Positions 16,353 to 25,686 of a DNA stretch of 64,000 nt are shown here, piece after piece. Made by a program: the position numbers and the translations under genes. Numbering within the stretch: position 1 is the stretch's first letter; each line of letters starts with the position of its first letter. The stretch is taken from positions 1,600,730 to 1,664,729 of the forward strand of contig NZ_KE650771.1 in the NCBI RefSeq assembly GCF_000447295.1, in the 5' to 3' direction. The DNA is from Fischerella sp. PCC 9431. Its GTDB lineage: Bacteria > Cyanobacteriota > Cyanobacteriia > Cyanobacteriales > Nostocaceae. The notes beneath the pieces were generated by a model. The model was not told the origin of the DNA, searched no databases, and saw only the letters and a list, made by a program, of their open reading frames with translations.

Positions 16353-18353
16353 TTATAAATCTCCTGTAAGCAGTTTGGTAAACGCGATATGCTCTTCGGG
16401 GTTGGCGACTACCAGTAAGCGATCGCCTGACTCAAGGGTAAATTCACCAGTTGGATAGCGGTAAAGTTGTTTGTTACGTTCAATTGCCATGATAGTGGCT
16501 CCGGTTAAACGGCGAGCGTTGGTTTGAGCTAGACTCAATCCCACAAAAGGCGAATCGGAATGTAGGACATACCAATGATGTTGTAGCCCTTCAATCGCCA
16601 CTTCCAGGTCAGCCGCGCCCCAATACTGCGATCGTTCCGGTAAAATGTCTCGATACCGTCCACGGCGATAACGGTTCACAACTTGCTGCACTGCATAGGT
16701 AGAATCTCCCAACTTTAACAGCATATGTGCGCCCATTTCTAGAGAAGCTTCAAATTCTGGTTGAACCACCTCTTGAGCGCCCAGTTGATAGAGCGAATCA
16801 ATTTCGTCATTTACATGAGCGCGGACGGTAATATCTAAATCTGGTGCTAAACTTAAGGCACGCTTCAAAGTTAGTCGAGTTGCCATCGGATCAGGTAGAG
16901 CGATCGCCATTGCTTTGGCTTGAGTAATATTCGCTTTTTCCAAAACTAACGAGCTGGAAGCATCTCCAAAAAGATAGGGAATCTTCCGCTCTCTTAAAGT
17001 TTGCAGAGCCGCTTCATTATTATCAATAACTAGGATTTTATGTCCCTGAAAATACAGCATTCTCACAAGAGTTTGCCCCACCCTACCATATCCCACCACT
17101 AGCACATGATTGACAAGTTCTTCTTCTAACCCAACTAGGCGAGGGGAATTATTCAACTGCAATAACGAATTGATCTGGGGGAACCGTTCCAACCACTGAA
17201 GCAGATATGGTGTTACCTTCAGCATAAAGGGGGCGAGCAATAAGGTTGTAGCTGTGGTTCCTACGGTCAATCCATAAAGTCTAGATGAAAACAGTCCCTC
17301 ATTTTGAGCGACACCTGCTAACACAAAGGAGAATTCTCCAATTTGGTTGATACCGATACCGACTGTCAGGGCCATTTTCAGAGAATAGCCAAACCCCCTG
17401 ATAATTAATGCAACAATTGCTGCTTTCCCAAGCATAGTAATGGCTATTAACCCGATTAATATCCCAGCATTGGCAAACAGGAAAGCAGGATCGATTAACA
17501 GTCCAATCGACACAAAAAACAGAGTAGCAAAAACATCTCGCATCGGTAGAACCCGATCAAGGGCATGATCAGCATATTCCACGTTGGAAATCATTAATCC
17601 TGACACAAATGCACCCATAGCGATACCCAAACCGATGGCGTAGGTGAATATGGCAATTCCCAAGCAAAGTACCAAAATTCCCAGTAGAAATAACTCCTGA
17701 GATCCCGTTTGAGCAATTAATCGAATTAGGAACGGAATCACCCATTTTCCGGCTAAAATTGCCCCAGTTAGGAAAAGTGCTACTTTGAGCAGCGCAGCAA
17801 ATAAGGCAATACCAATCATCCCGGTTGGTTGGGTCAAGGCAGGAAGGACTGCCAACATCAGTCCCAAGCCAAGATCTTGTACAATCAGAATCGCCAGCAT
17901 AATTTGCCCATGAACGGTCTGAACTTCATTCCGTTCAATCAAACTTTTGAGTACGACTGCTGTTGAGGACAGAGAAAGCACAGCACCCAGAAAAATCGCC
18001 TGGGGAACTGTTCCGACCCAGCCTGTGAAATAGGCGAGTCCTCCTCCGAGTAGAATCGTGAGTAAAATTTGTAGCGATCCACCACCAAGGGCGATCATCC
18101 GTAACCGCAGTAAGTCTTTCAGGGAAAACTCGACACCCAAAGCAAATAGCAATAGGGCTACCCCAACTTCGGATAGTACTTGAATATCCCCCTCAAGTGT
18201 GACAAGCTTTAATCCTGCTGGTCCAACAACCATACCTCCCAACAAATATCCAAGTAACACGGGCTGATGCAAACGATTGACCAGATACCCTCCGCTTACC
18301 GCAACCCCTAACACTGTTACCATTTCGACAATCAGTGTTAATTCACCAGCCAT
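16353..18353 (-). CDS. CPA2 cation:proton antiporter with TrkA-N and TrkA-C domains (KefB/YbaL type)
   Basis: A 666-residue monovalent cation:proton antiporter of the inner membrane. About twelve transmembrane spans fill residues 5-385, with the Na/H exchanger signature VALLLFALGVEFSLKDLLRLR. A Rossmann TrkA-N/RCK domain starts at about 415 (VLVVGYGRVGQTLV), and a TrkA-C domain lies at about 580-660. The nucleotide-binding domain should gate transport by NAD(H) or a similar ligand. Potassium or sodium efflux is the likely role; the ion is not decided by sequence. The gene is monocistronic, divergent from an XRE regulator. Confidence 0.92.
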   Translation of the reverse strand: MAGELTLIVEMVTVLGVAVSGGYLVNRLHQPVLLGYLLGGMVVGPAGLKLVTLEGDIQVLSEVGVALLLFALGVEFSLKDLLRLRMIALGGGSLQILLTILLGGGLAYFTGWVGTVPQAIFLGAVLSLSSTAVVLKSLIERNEVQTVHGQIMLAILIVQDLGLGLMLAVLPALTQPTGMIGIALFAALLKVALFLTGAILAGKWVIPFLIRLIAQTGSQELFLLGILVLCLGIAIFTYAIGLGIAMGAFVSGLMISNVEYADHALDRVLPMRDVFATLFFVSIGLLIDPAFLFANAGILIGLIAITMLGKAAIVALIIRGFGYSLKMALTVGIGINQIGEFSFVLAGVAQNEGLFSSRLYGLTVGTTATTLLLAPFMLKVTPYLLQWLERFPQINSLLQLNNSPRLVGLEEELVNHVLVVGYGRVGQTLVRMLYFQGHKILVIDNNEAALQTLRERKIPYLFGDASSSLVLEKANITQAKAMAIALPDPMATRLTLKRALSLAPDLDITVRAHVNDEIDSLYQLGAQEVVQPEFEASLEMGAHMLLKLGDSTYAVQQVVNRYRRGRYRDILPERSQYWGAADLEVAIEGLQHHWYVLHSDSPFVGLSLAQTNARRLTGATIMAIERNKQLYRYPTGEFTLESGDRLLVVANPEEHIAFTKLLTGDL

Positions 18354-18547
18354 TGATTCTCTTCCCTTAAATATTTTCTACAGGGTATCGTTTTCAATTC
18401 ATGTAGCGAAGTTCGTTTGTATGTTTGCCAGAAGGTACAGCGAACACTATAAAATAATATAGTTAATAACATAGCCCTCAGTTGGCTTTTTTACGTCAAT
18501 TGATTTAATAAATGTATTCATATAGTTATCAAAGGGAGCATTTTGTT

Positions 18548-18874
18548 ATGGATATGCAAGTCCTGAGAGAACGTGCGGGACTTAGCCGCGCAGAAGTCGC
18601 ATTCAGGCTTGCAATCAGTGAAACCAGCGTTCGCAACTGGGAAGCAGGGCGTACAGAACCGACAATGACGCCGAAAAAATACTTAGAAGCTTTGCGACTA
18701 TTTAAATGTACACCAGAAGAATTGGCAGCAGCCAGCGAAAAATCTATCAACCAGCGACATAAACGTAAACCAGGAAGACCAAGGAGATTTCCCAATAATC
18801 AATTAAATCAAGTAAATCAAGTAAATCAAGTAACACCCATACCTGATACACCAACTGCTGAGATGCGGCTATAG
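18548..18874 (+). CDS. XRE-type helix-turn-helix regulator with AT-hook-like tail
   Basis: A 108-residue protein. Residues 3-60 form a Cro/C1-type helix-turn-helix (LRERAGLSRAEVAFRLAISE then SVRNWEAGRTEPTM). A basic segment KRKPGRPRRF contains the GRPRR core of an AT-hook, and it is followed by NQ-V triplet repeats (NQLNQVNQVNQV) from a 9-base tandem repeat. I chose ATG 18548 because GGGAG lies upstream; an ATG at 18512 would add 12 residues. It is divergent from the antiporter and may regulate it. The AT-hook reading is inference. Confidence 0.82.
   Translation: MDMQVLRERAGLSRAEVAFRLAISETSVRNWEAGRTEPTMTPKKYLEALRLFKCTPEELAAASEKSINQRHKRKPGRPRRFPNNQLNQVNQVNQVTPIPDTPTAEMRL
18803..18838 (+). repeat. 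9-bp in-frame tandem repeat in the XRE gene
   Basis: AATCAAGTA-type 9-mers repeat about four times and encode successive Asn-Gln-Val or Asn-Gln-Leu triplets. Because the unit is a multiple of three, copy-number change keeps the frame. Confidence 0.75.
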
Positions 18875-19256
18875 CTCAATCAAATCACAGATAATGCTAT
18901 TTTAATGTTTATGAAAAATTCATGAAATAATTGATAAACTTTATACCCTTTAGGTACAGAGTGAGGTAGAAAGCTTTGTAGACGTTTTTGCCACACTGAT
19001 CCCAAAATTAATGCTGGTACACAAAAGTTTGCGTTAAGCGAATTATCCGCAATAGACGTAAAATATTGCTGTGGCAATATTGTAACGACTTGCATAGCAA
19101 TTTGTGTGTCACGCCAAGAGCATAAGTTTTGAGATATACCCCAAGTTATCAAATAAATTCATGTGTTTCATACACATTGAGAATAGCAGCATCGCCGACC
19201 ATATTTACAACTGAAGCACGATAAGATTCTAAAACAATAAATCTATAAGAGGTCGA
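18875..19256. other. pdhB upstream region, no supported gene
   Basis: A 90-codon minus-strand frame exists at 18880-19152 but has no ribosome site or recognisable family, and I do not call it. The region probably holds the pdhB promoter; an AGAGG ribosome site lies just before the ATG. Confidence 0.5.
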
Positions 19257-20240
19257 ATGGCAGAAACACTACTCTTCAACGCCTTAAAAGAAGCCATTGA
19301 TGAAGAAATGGCACGTGACTCCACAGTATTTGTACTTGGTGAAGACGTAGGACATTATGGTGGTTCCTATAAAGTGACAAAAGACTTGTATCAAAAATAC
19401 GGGGAACTCCGAGTTTTAGATACTCCGATTGCGGAAAATAGCTTCACTGGACTAGCTGTGGGCGCAGCAATGACCGGGTTGCGACCGATAATAGAAGGCA
19501 TGAATATGGGTTTTTTGCTCCTTGCCTTTAACCAAATCGCCAATAACGCTGGGATGCTACGCTATACTTCCGGCGGTAATTATAAAATTCCGATGGTAAT
19601 TCGTGGCCCCGGTGGTGTAGGGCGTCAACTTGGTGCTGAACATTCCCAACGCTTAGAAGCTTACTTCCAAGCTGTACCTGGATTGAAGATCGTAGCCTGC
19701 TCTACACCTTACAACGCCAAAGGATTGCTCAAATCTGCTATTCGGGATGAGAATCCAGTCCTATTTTTTGAACACGTCCTACTTTACAACTTAAAAGAAA
19801 ACCTACCAGAAGAAGAATACTTCCTACCTCTGGATAAAGCAGAAATTGTACGGCGTGGTAAAGATGTCACAATCCTCACCTATTCACGGATGCGTCATCA
19901 TGTCACACAAGCCTTGAAAACTTTGGAAAAACAAGGTTATGACCCAGAGGTGATTGATTTAATATCTCTCAAACCTTTAGATATGGAAACGATTGGGGCA
20001 TCTATACGCAAAACCCATCGAGTGATTATAGTCGAAGAGTGTATGCGAACAGGAGGCATTGCCGCAGAATTAATTGCCTCAATTAACGAGCGCTTTTTTG
20101 ATGAATTGGACGCACCAGTTCTGCGGCTTTCTTCCCAAGATATCCCCACACCTTACAACGGTATACTGGAGAGATTGACAATTGTTCAACCAGAGCAAAT
20201 TGTCGAAGCTGTAGAAAAAATGATGGCTTTGCGAGTGTAG
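19257..20240 (+). CDS. pdhB: pyruvate dehydrogenase E1 component, beta subunit
   Basis: PdhB pairs with the alpha subunit to decarboxylate pyruvate with thiamine diphosphate and load acetyl groups onto E2. The 327-residue length is right. Family segments include [20 protein letters not shown], the glycine-rich [17 protein letters not shown] and the C-terminal transketolase region ending in [12 protein letters not shown]. Neither pdhA nor the E2 and E3 genes are adjacent, as usual for cyanobacteria, where these genes are scattered. The ribosome site AGAGG precedes the ATG. A composite repeat follows the stop directly. Confidence 0.96.
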   Translation: MAETLLFNALKEAIDEEMARDSTVFVLGEDVGHYGGSYKVTKDLYQKYGELRVLDTPIAENSFTGLAVGAAMTGLRPIIEGMNMGFLLLAFNQIANNAGMLRYTSGGNYKIPMVIRGPGGVGRQLGAEHSQRLEAYFQAVPGLKIVACSTPYNAKGLLKSAIRDENPVLFFEHVLLYNLKENLPEEEYFLPLDKAEIVRRGKDVTILTYSRMRHHVTQALKTLEKQGYDPEVIDLISLKPLDMETIGASIRKTHRVIIVEECMRTGGIAAELIASINERFFDELDAPVLRLSSQDIPTPYNGILERLTIVQPEQIVEAVEKMMALRV

Positions 20241-20430
20241 GGAAAGGGGATAGGGGATAGGGGATCGGGGATCGGGAATAGGGGACAAGGGAGACAAGGG
20301 AGACAAGGGTGCAGGGAGAAGGGAGAGATGGAGAATAATCAATGCCCAATGCCCAATCCCCTTTCCCTGATCCCCGATTCCCTTTCCCTGATCCCCGATC
20401 CCCTTTCCCTGATCCCCGATCCCCAATCGC
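20241..20430. repeat. composite G-arm / centre / C-arm repeat
   Basis: A G-rich arm of GGGGATA and GGGGATC heptamers runs into GACAAGGGA units, then a centre ATAATCAATGCCCAATGCCC, then a C-rich arm of CTGATCCCCGATCCCC units. The two arms are broadly complementary, so RNA from this stretch can fold into a long hairpin. It lies between pdhB and secD, and an open frame through the C arm artificially extends secD upstream. Confidence 0.8.
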
Positions 20431-20491
20431 TAAAATAATCATAAAGTCATCAAAGAGCGTTATCATATCGTTTGTCGCAGCGAGTTATGGT

Positions 20492-21904
20492 ATGCAAAGA
20501 CAGCGATCGCTATTAGCTTTAATTTTAGTTTTGGTGATTGCCGCTATCGCGGTAATTGCCACTATTCCTATACCGCTTGGATTAGACTTGCGGGGAGGCT
20601 CACAACTGACAATTCAGGTGAAGCCAACACCAGAAATTCCACGGATCACTGAACGAGAACTAGAAGCTGTCAAAAGTGTTGTGGAAGGTCGTGTCAACGG
20701 TCTTGGTGTCTCTGAACCTGTAATTCAAACAGTTGGAGAAGACAAGATTTTAGTACAGCTACCCGGAGTCAATGACCCAGAGGAAGCAGAACGAGTACTA
20801 GGTGGTACAGCACAGTTAGAGTTTCGCCAACAAAAACCAAATACAGAAACTCAGTTGCTTGCTTTACGAAGTTCTCAACTGGAATTCAAACAAAAGCAGC
20901 AGGAATTAAAAAACTCTCAAGACACCGCAGCAATCGCCCAAAATAAAGAAGCGCTGCAAAATAACAGCAAAGCGATCGCTGAATTATTTGAGAGTACCAA
21001 TCCGCCACTAACTGGTCAATACCTCAAAGATGCTCGTGGAGAGCCAACATCAGGTAACAATTGGGAAGTAGCCATTCGCTTTGATCAAAAAGGTGGTGAA
21101 CTTTTCGCCTTAATTACCAAAAATCTTGCTGGAACTGGCCGCAGTATTGGAATTTTTCTTGACAATGAACTGATTAGTTCTCCCGTAGTTGGACCGGAAT
21201 TTGCGGCTACAGGTATTACTGGTGGTGGGGCGGTAATTACAGGTAACTTTACACCTCAACAAGCCAGCGAATTAGGTGTACAGCTCAAAGGTGGTTCCTT
21301 ACCAGTACCAGTAGAAATTGGTGAGATCCGTACAGTTGGAGCAACTTTAGGTAAAGATAGTATCCAAAGCAGCATCTGGGCAGGTGTAGGCGGTCTCATC
21401 TTAGTTCTGATATTTATGGTAATTTACTACAGATTACCAGGTGTAATTGCGGACATCGCCCTAGTGATATATGCCCTATTGACTTGCGCTTGTTTTGCTC
21501 TACTGGGCGTTACACTAACCCTACCTGGAATCGCAGGTTTTATCCTCAGTATTGGTATGGCAGTTGATGCTAATGTACTAATATTTGAACGCACACGGGA
21601 AGAATTACAAGCAGGCAAAACTTTATACCGTTCTGTAGAATCTGGCTTTTACCGCGCTTTTTCTAGTATTTTGGACAGTAACGTCACGACCTGGATTGCT
21701 TGTGCTGCGCTATTTTGGTTGGGTTCTGGTTTAGTCAAAGGCTTTGCTCTCACTCTTGCTTTAGGTGTAGCGGTCAGTATGTTCACAGCAATTACCTGTA
21801 GTCGGACATTAATGTTTTTGGCAATTTCTATTCCTTCCTTACGTAAACCTGGATTATATTCTCCTAATGTGCCAGCCTCAAATAAGACGGAGGTGGCTCG
21901 ATGA
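20492..21904 (+). CDS. secD: protein translocase subunit SecD
   Basis: SecD helps SecYEG complete export, using the proton gradient. The protein has 470 residues. The first membrane span is at 7-26, followed by the [11 protein letters not shown] signature at about 28-38, a large periplasmic domain with a Gln/Lys-rich helical insert (about 120-165), and five C-terminal spans from about 300. The cyanobacterial insert is normal. I chose ATG 20492 ([13 protein letters not shown]); an ATG at 20342 reads only through the repeat and would add 50 Pro/Asp/Phe-rich residues. It overlaps secF by four bases (ATGA), so the two are translationally coupled. Confidence 0.96.
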   Translation: MQRQRSLLALILVLVIAAIAVIATIPIPLGLDLRGGSQLTIQVKPTPEIPRITERELEAVKSVVEGRVNGLGVSEPVIQTVGEDKILVQLPGVNDPEEAERVLGGTAQLEFRQQKPNTETQLLALRSSQLEFKQKQQELKNSQDTAAIAQNKEALQNNSKAIAELFESTNPPLTGQYLKDARGEPTSGNNWEVAIRFDQKGGELFALITKNLAGTGRSIGIFLDNELISSPVVGPEFAATGITGGGAVITGNFTPQQASELGVQLKGGSLPVPVEIGEIRTVGATLGKDSIQSSIWAGVGGLILVLIFMVIYYRLPGVIADIALVIYALLTCACFALLGVTLTLPGIAGFILSIGMAVDANVLIFERTREELQAGKTLYRSVESGFYRAFSSILDSNVTTWIACAALFWLGSGLVKGFALTLALGVAVSMFTAITCSRTLMFLAISIPSLRKPGLYSPNVPASNKTEVAR

Positions 21905-22869
21905 AACTGAGTATCAACAAATCGCGATCGCTGTGGTGGATAATTTCTGGCATCATTATTCTAGCTGGGATCATCTCTATGGTGATTTCCTATCAGCAAA
22001 TAGGCGCACCCCTACGCCCTAGTTTAGATTTTGTTGGTGGTACACGCTTGCAGTTTGAACGGGATTGTACAAATCCAGATAACTGTAACAAAGCCATTGA
22101 TATCAACGAAGTTCGAGAAGTCGCCAACGCCCAAGGACTTGGTGACAGCAGTATCCAGATTATTGCGGACAAGGATACAGGTAAAGACAACGGTGTATTA
22201 ATTCGCACTAAAGCACTAGATGTAGAAAAACGTACCAATTTACAAAATGCTTTAAGCGAAAAACTAGGCAGCTTTGACCCACAAAAAACCCAAATTGACA
22301 CTGTAGGGCCTACGATTGGACGGGAACTATTTAGAAGTGGTGTAATTGCGCTCATAGTCTCATTTGTGGGTATAATTATTTACTTAAGCTTCCGCTTTCA
22401 GTTAGACTATGCCATCTTCGCGATTATTGCTCTATTTCACGATGTTTTAATTACAGTAGGGATTTTCTCGATTCTCGGTTTGGTCGCAGGTATAGAAGTA
22501 GATAGCCTATTTATCGTTGCTTTGTTAACAATTACAGGTTTCTCTGTAAATGATACCGTGGTAATTTATGACCGGATTAGAGAGACACTGCAAACAAATC
22601 CCAATCGTCCGATAGCTGACATTGTAGATGATGCAGTTAACCAAACTCTCGCACGGTCAATCAATACAACTTTAACAACCTTGCTGACGTTGTCTGCGAT
22701 CTTCCTCTTTGGTGGAGCAACTCTGAAATTCTTTTCCCTAGCTTTAATTATTGGCTTCACAATGGGTGCATATTCCAGTATTTTTATCGCCAGTACTCTT
22801 TTAGCTTTGTGGCGAGAACGCAAAGGTCAACCCGTAGTTTCTTCAACTTCTGAATCAATAAATAGTTAG
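21901..22869 (+). CDS. secF: protein translocase subunit SecF
   Basis: SecF partners SecD in the export motor. The 322-residue protein has a first span at about 11-31, the signature [16 protein letters not shown], a periplasmic loop, and five spans from about 140 with the [14 protein letters not shown] motif conserved in SecF. The start codon overlaps the secD stop, showing an operon. The neighbour at 22921 follows within 51 bases. Confidence 0.96.
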   Translation: MKLSINKSRSLWWIISGIIILAGIISMVISYQQIGAPLRPSLDFVGGTRLQFERDCTNPDNCNKAIDINEVREVANAQGLGDSSIQIIADKDTGKDNGVLIRTKALDVEKRTNLQNALSEKLGSFDPQKTQIDTVGPTIGRELFRSGVIALIVSFVGIIIYLSFRFQLDYAIFAIIALFHDVLITVGIFSILGLVAGIEVDSLFIVALLTITGFSVNDTVVIYDRIRETLQTNPNRPIADIVDDAVNQTLARSINTTLTTLLTLSAIFLFGGATLKFFSLALIIGFTMGAYSSIFIASTLLALWRERKGQPVVSSTSESINS

Positions 22870-22920
22870 TTCTCAGTTGTTAGTTTTGTCCTCCTTGTCT
22901 CCTCTTCTCCTCCCTCGCCT

Positions 22921-23322
22921 ATGGATGAACCAGACAAATTATTACCCAGTGGAAACACAGATATAACTTTTGTTAAACAAGTACAAAAGTTATATCAGCT
23001 AACAGTGTATGGCAGATGGTTGTTTGTTGGCTTTTTATGGCTGACTATTGTGCCTTGGTGCTTGTGGAGTTTACGTGAAGAGATTGCTTTGTGGCAACAA
23101 TATTTTACTTGGGTGGCGGTCAGATATGGACTTTTTTTCCATCCATTTGCCACCCTTGGTTTAGCTTTCTGTATCGGCATGACTGTTGCTGTTTTGGTTT
23201 GGCAAAGCCGTAATATTCTGTTTGGATTACCATCTCAAGATCAGGAACGTCTAGAAAACCAGGTTTTTCGGATACGCCAACAGGGGCCGAGTCATCCCCT
23301 GTGGAAATGGATATGTCAGTAA
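22921..23322 (+). CDS. two-span membrane protein, hypothetical
   Basis: A 133-residue protein with two hydrophobic spans (about 37-54 and 74-98) and a basic, Arg/Gln-rich cytoplasmic end (QDQERLENQVFRIRQQGPSHP). I do not recognise a characterised family. Its position 51 bases after secF on the same strand suggests a shared transcript, but a C/T-rich stretch without clear termination lies between. No signal peptide is present. Confidence 0.7.
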   Translation: MDEPDKLLPSGNTDITFVKQVQKLYQLTVYGRWLFVGFLWLTIVPWCLWSLREEIALWQQYFTWVAVRYGLFFHPFATLGLAFCIGMTVAVLVWQSRNILFGLPSQDQERLENQVFRIRQQGPSHPLWKWICQ

Positions 23323-23408
23323 ATCTTGAATTATTAGTTAAAAAATAGTTGCGATGTCAGCATAAAGGCTGTATCTTCAAAGCGAAACTCAGCAAAGGTA
23401 CTGCCTAA

Positions 23409-23837
23409 ATGGGTGTGATGATTACTTCTTCTGAAATTCAGTTAAGCGATCGCAAGTCAAAAATCGACCTTTACCAACTCCAACAACTGTTAAATATTTC
23501 AGCTTTTTGGGCAAAAGGACGTAGTATTGAAGATTTAGGGGTAGCCATTGCTAACAGTGACCCCGTGATCAGTATTTGGGATGGACAACAACTAATTGGT
23601 TTTGCTAGAGCAACTTCCGATTGTATTTATCGCGCCACAATTTGGGACGTTGTGATTCATCCAGATTATCGCGGTAACGGACTGGGTTGTAAATTGGTAG
23701 AAACACTTCTAAATCATCCTCGTCTCCAACGAGTAGAACGCGTCTACTTAATGACTACTCACCAACAAGAGTTTTACGAAAAAATTGGCTTTCAACAAAA
23801 TTCCACTACTACAATGGTGCTTTACACTAAGCAGTGA
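23409..23837 (+). CDS. GNAT family N-acetyltransferase
   Basis: A 142-residue acetyltransferase. The acetyl-CoA pocket VVIHPDYRGNGLGCKLVETLL has the R/Q-x-x-G-x-G/A motif, and the C-terminal YEKIGFQQN segment closes the fold. The GFARATSD and ATIWDVVIHP segments are nearly the same as in the protein encoded at 30268-30813, so the two are paralogues. This group resembles plastid Ycf52 and NSI/GNAT enzymes, which acetylate proteins or small amines; the substrate here is unknown. Confidence 0.88.
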   Translation: MGVMITSSEIQLSDRKSKIDLYQLQQLLNISAFWAKGRSIEDLGVAIANSDPVISIWDGQQLIGFARATSDCIYRATIWDVVIHPDYRGNGLGCKLVETLLNHPRLQRVERVYLMTTHQQEFYEKIGFQQNSTTTMVLYTKQ

Positions 23838-23886
23838 TCAGTGATCAAGATTTTTTGATAAGTGAATAACTGTCAACTGATAACTG

Positions 23887-24807
23887 TTAACTGATAAATT
23901 GGGGGATCGTTATTTGCAATCTAGCCATGTCTTCACCTTGTTCCATTGTCAGAGGAAATGGGACAATTTCTAAATTTCCCCCCATCACTTCTAAAATAGT
24001 TTGATTGAGTAAGAAATTCATTCCGGGATCGAAAGTAATATTTTCTTCTTCAGATTCAGCAACCTGATTTTTAGATGAAATTAAATCTATTGGTTCACTG
24101 TGTAGAATACCCTGTTTAGGCACATCTAGCCATATATAAACTAGATTATCTGTAGATGAAGTTTGAGCAGAAATATAAATACTACCTTCCTCTATTTGAG
24201 CGATCGCAGTTTCGATGAAATTAATTAATACTTGTTTGAACCAACGAGAATCTACAAGCACTTTCAATTCTGCTTCTGGTAATAAGACTTTGAAAGGAAA
24301 ATTGCGATTTTCCGCCAGCATGTAAGTTAAATCATAAACTTCCTGCAACAGTTCAGTGAGCGATCGCGGTTGCAGATCAAGTTTATTTGTACCATGTTCT
24401 AATCTGGCAACTGTGAGAATTTCATCAATTAATTTTAGTAGCTTGAGCGTGCGATCATGAGCTTGCTTGATAAATTCTCGTTCTTCTTCTGGATTTTCAC
24501 ACAAATTTGCCAAAATTAATTGCTGTAAACCAATTAAACCATTGATTGGCGATCGCAATACATGGGTAGTCCGCGCCAAATACCCGGCTTTAAACTGGCT
24601 TATTTCTCGCGCCATTTCATAGGCCAGTTGAGTCTGTTTTATTTGTTGTTGGAGTTTTACAAACTCTTGTTTTTCTGTTGGTAGTACTGGGGATGAATTA
24701 GATGGCCTCTTTCTACGTGCCAATAATCCACTAATACCCAATCCTAAGAAAAGTCCGGCTCCAAAATCTACCCAGTTACTCCAATTCATAAATTCGGCAA
24801 ATATCAA
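23887..24807 (-). CDS. histidine-kinase-like protein with degenerate ATPase domain
   Basis: A 306-residue protein with one N-terminal membrane span (about 14-30). A HisKA-type dimerisation helix carries His82 in TTHVLRSPINGLIGL, where SHELRTPLN is usual. The second helix (LKLIDEILTVARLEHG) is well kept. The ATPase region is degraded: the N-box reads NFIETAIAQ, without the usual NA pair, and no DxGxG or GxGLGL boxes are present (WLDVPKQGI, then DPGMNFLLNQ). It may be a dimerising or phospho-accepting partner rather than a kinase. A heptamer repeat precedes the gene. Confidence 0.78.
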   Translation of the reverse strand: MIFAEFMNWSNWVDFGAGLFLGLGISGLLARRKRPSNSSPVLPTEKQEFVKLQQQIKQTQLAYEMAREISQFKAGYLARTTHVLRSPINGLIGLQQLILANLCENPEEEREFIKQAHDRTLKLLKLIDEILTVARLEHGTNKLDLQPRSLTELLQEVYDLTYMLAENRNFPFKVLLPEAELKVLVDSRWFKQVLINFIETAIAQIEEGSIYISAQTSSTDNLVYIWLDVPKQGILHSEPIDLISSKNQVAESEEENITFDPGMNFLLNQTILEVMGGNLEIVPFPLTMEQGEDMARLQITIPQFIS

Positions 24808-24819
24808 CTTTTTAATAGT

Positions 24820-24865
24820 TATCAGTTATCAGTTATCAGTGATTAAGCTTATTAACTGATAACTG
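24820..24865. repeat. AGTTATC heptamer repeats with inverted copy
   Basis: AGTTATC repeats on the left and its complement GATAACTGAT on the right form a dyad in the 67 bases between two minus-strand genes. The same unit occurs at 26609-26635 and near 23866 and 26696. Confidence 0.75.
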
Positions 24866-24874
24866 ATCATTGAT

Positions 24875-25462
24875 TTAATCCAGCTTAACTCCTCCTTGCC
24901 GCAAAATCTGCCAATTCATTCCAGTCCATTTGGCAACAGTGGAAGGTACACCATTTTTTGGTATTTTATTTTCATCTTCTGTACTAGCTAAAGCCAGAAC
25001 TTCAGGGAACTGCGCTGTAATTTCTGCCATTGTTTGCAAAGGTGGTTGACCTGACAAGTTAGCACTAGTAGTAGCGAGGGGGCCTGTTTGCGCTAATATC
25101 TTTTGAGCGATCGCACAATCGGGAACACGAATACCAATAGTCGTTGGATCTATAGGATTCATAACTCTTGGCACTTGTGTAGAAGCTGGTAAAACTAAAG
25201 TCAGCGCCCCTGGCCAATATTTTTGAGCAACTTCTTGCCAAATTTGATACTCTTGTTCACTACCTTTAACAAAAGCCCAGAGTGCTTCTGGATGAGCTGC
25301 CATTAGAATTAATGGTTTATCTTGAGTGCGTTGTTTAGCTTGAAAAATCAAGCTCGCCTGCTCTGGTAAACTTGCCAAAGCGGGAACTGTGTCTGTAGGG
25401 AAACTGATTAATTTACCTGCTTTTACACTAGCTACGAGCGTATTTAAAGAAACTTGTGCCAT
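24875..25462 (-). CDS. threonylcarbamoyl-AMP synthase (Sua5/YrdC/TsaC family)
   Basis: The enzyme makes threonylcarbamoyl-AMP from threonine, bicarbonate and ATP, the first step of tRNA t6A37 formation. The 195-residue protein has the YrdC core: SFPTDTVPALASLP near the N-terminus, the LTLVLPAS strand and TTIGIRVPD, then GPLATTSANLSG, which binds the adenylate. There is no extra Sua5 C-terminal domain. TsaD, which uses its product, is encoded at 33210-34253. Confidence 0.93.
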   Translation of the reverse strand: MAQVSLNTLVASVKAGKLISFPTDTVPALASLPEQASLIFQAKQRTQDKPLILMAAHPEALWAFVKGSEQEYQIWQEVAQKYWPGALTLVLPASTQVPRVMNPIDPTTIGIRVPDCAIAQKILAQTGPLATTSANLSGQPPLQTMAEITAQFPEVLALASTEDENKIPKNGVPSTVAKWTGMNWQILRQGGVKLD

Positions 25463-25686
25463 TGCAAGATTACTTAAGAAGGGAAAAGGGAACAGAGAAC
25501 GGGGAACAGTTCCCTGTTAAGAGTTCCCCATTGAGATCTAAAACCCCATCTTCGGGCTTGTTGTTTGTTTGGGTTGGAGTTAAATCTCCATCCCAAACCA
25601 CCCTGTACCCTGTTGCCCGTTCCTGTTCCTTTTTAAGGATGATAAATTTGAATTATAAAATTAATTTCTACTTAATTCTTAAGTAC
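25463..25686. repeat. intergenic with repeat-like inverted arms
   Basis: GGGGAACAGTTCCC and a later GAGTTCCCC form small dyads. TTTGGGTTGGAG (25568-25579) pairs with CTCCATCCCAAA (25586-25597) with one mismatch. No gene is supported. Confidence 0.5.

Noticed and set aside
18880-19152. 90-codon minus-strand frame upstream of pdhB
   Set aside because: No recognisable domain and no start signal. It overlaps the likely promoter.
20342-20491. 50-residue N-terminal extension of SecD
   Set aside because: It translates the C arm of a repeat into Pro/Asp/Phe units. SecD family proteins start at [13 protein letters not shown].
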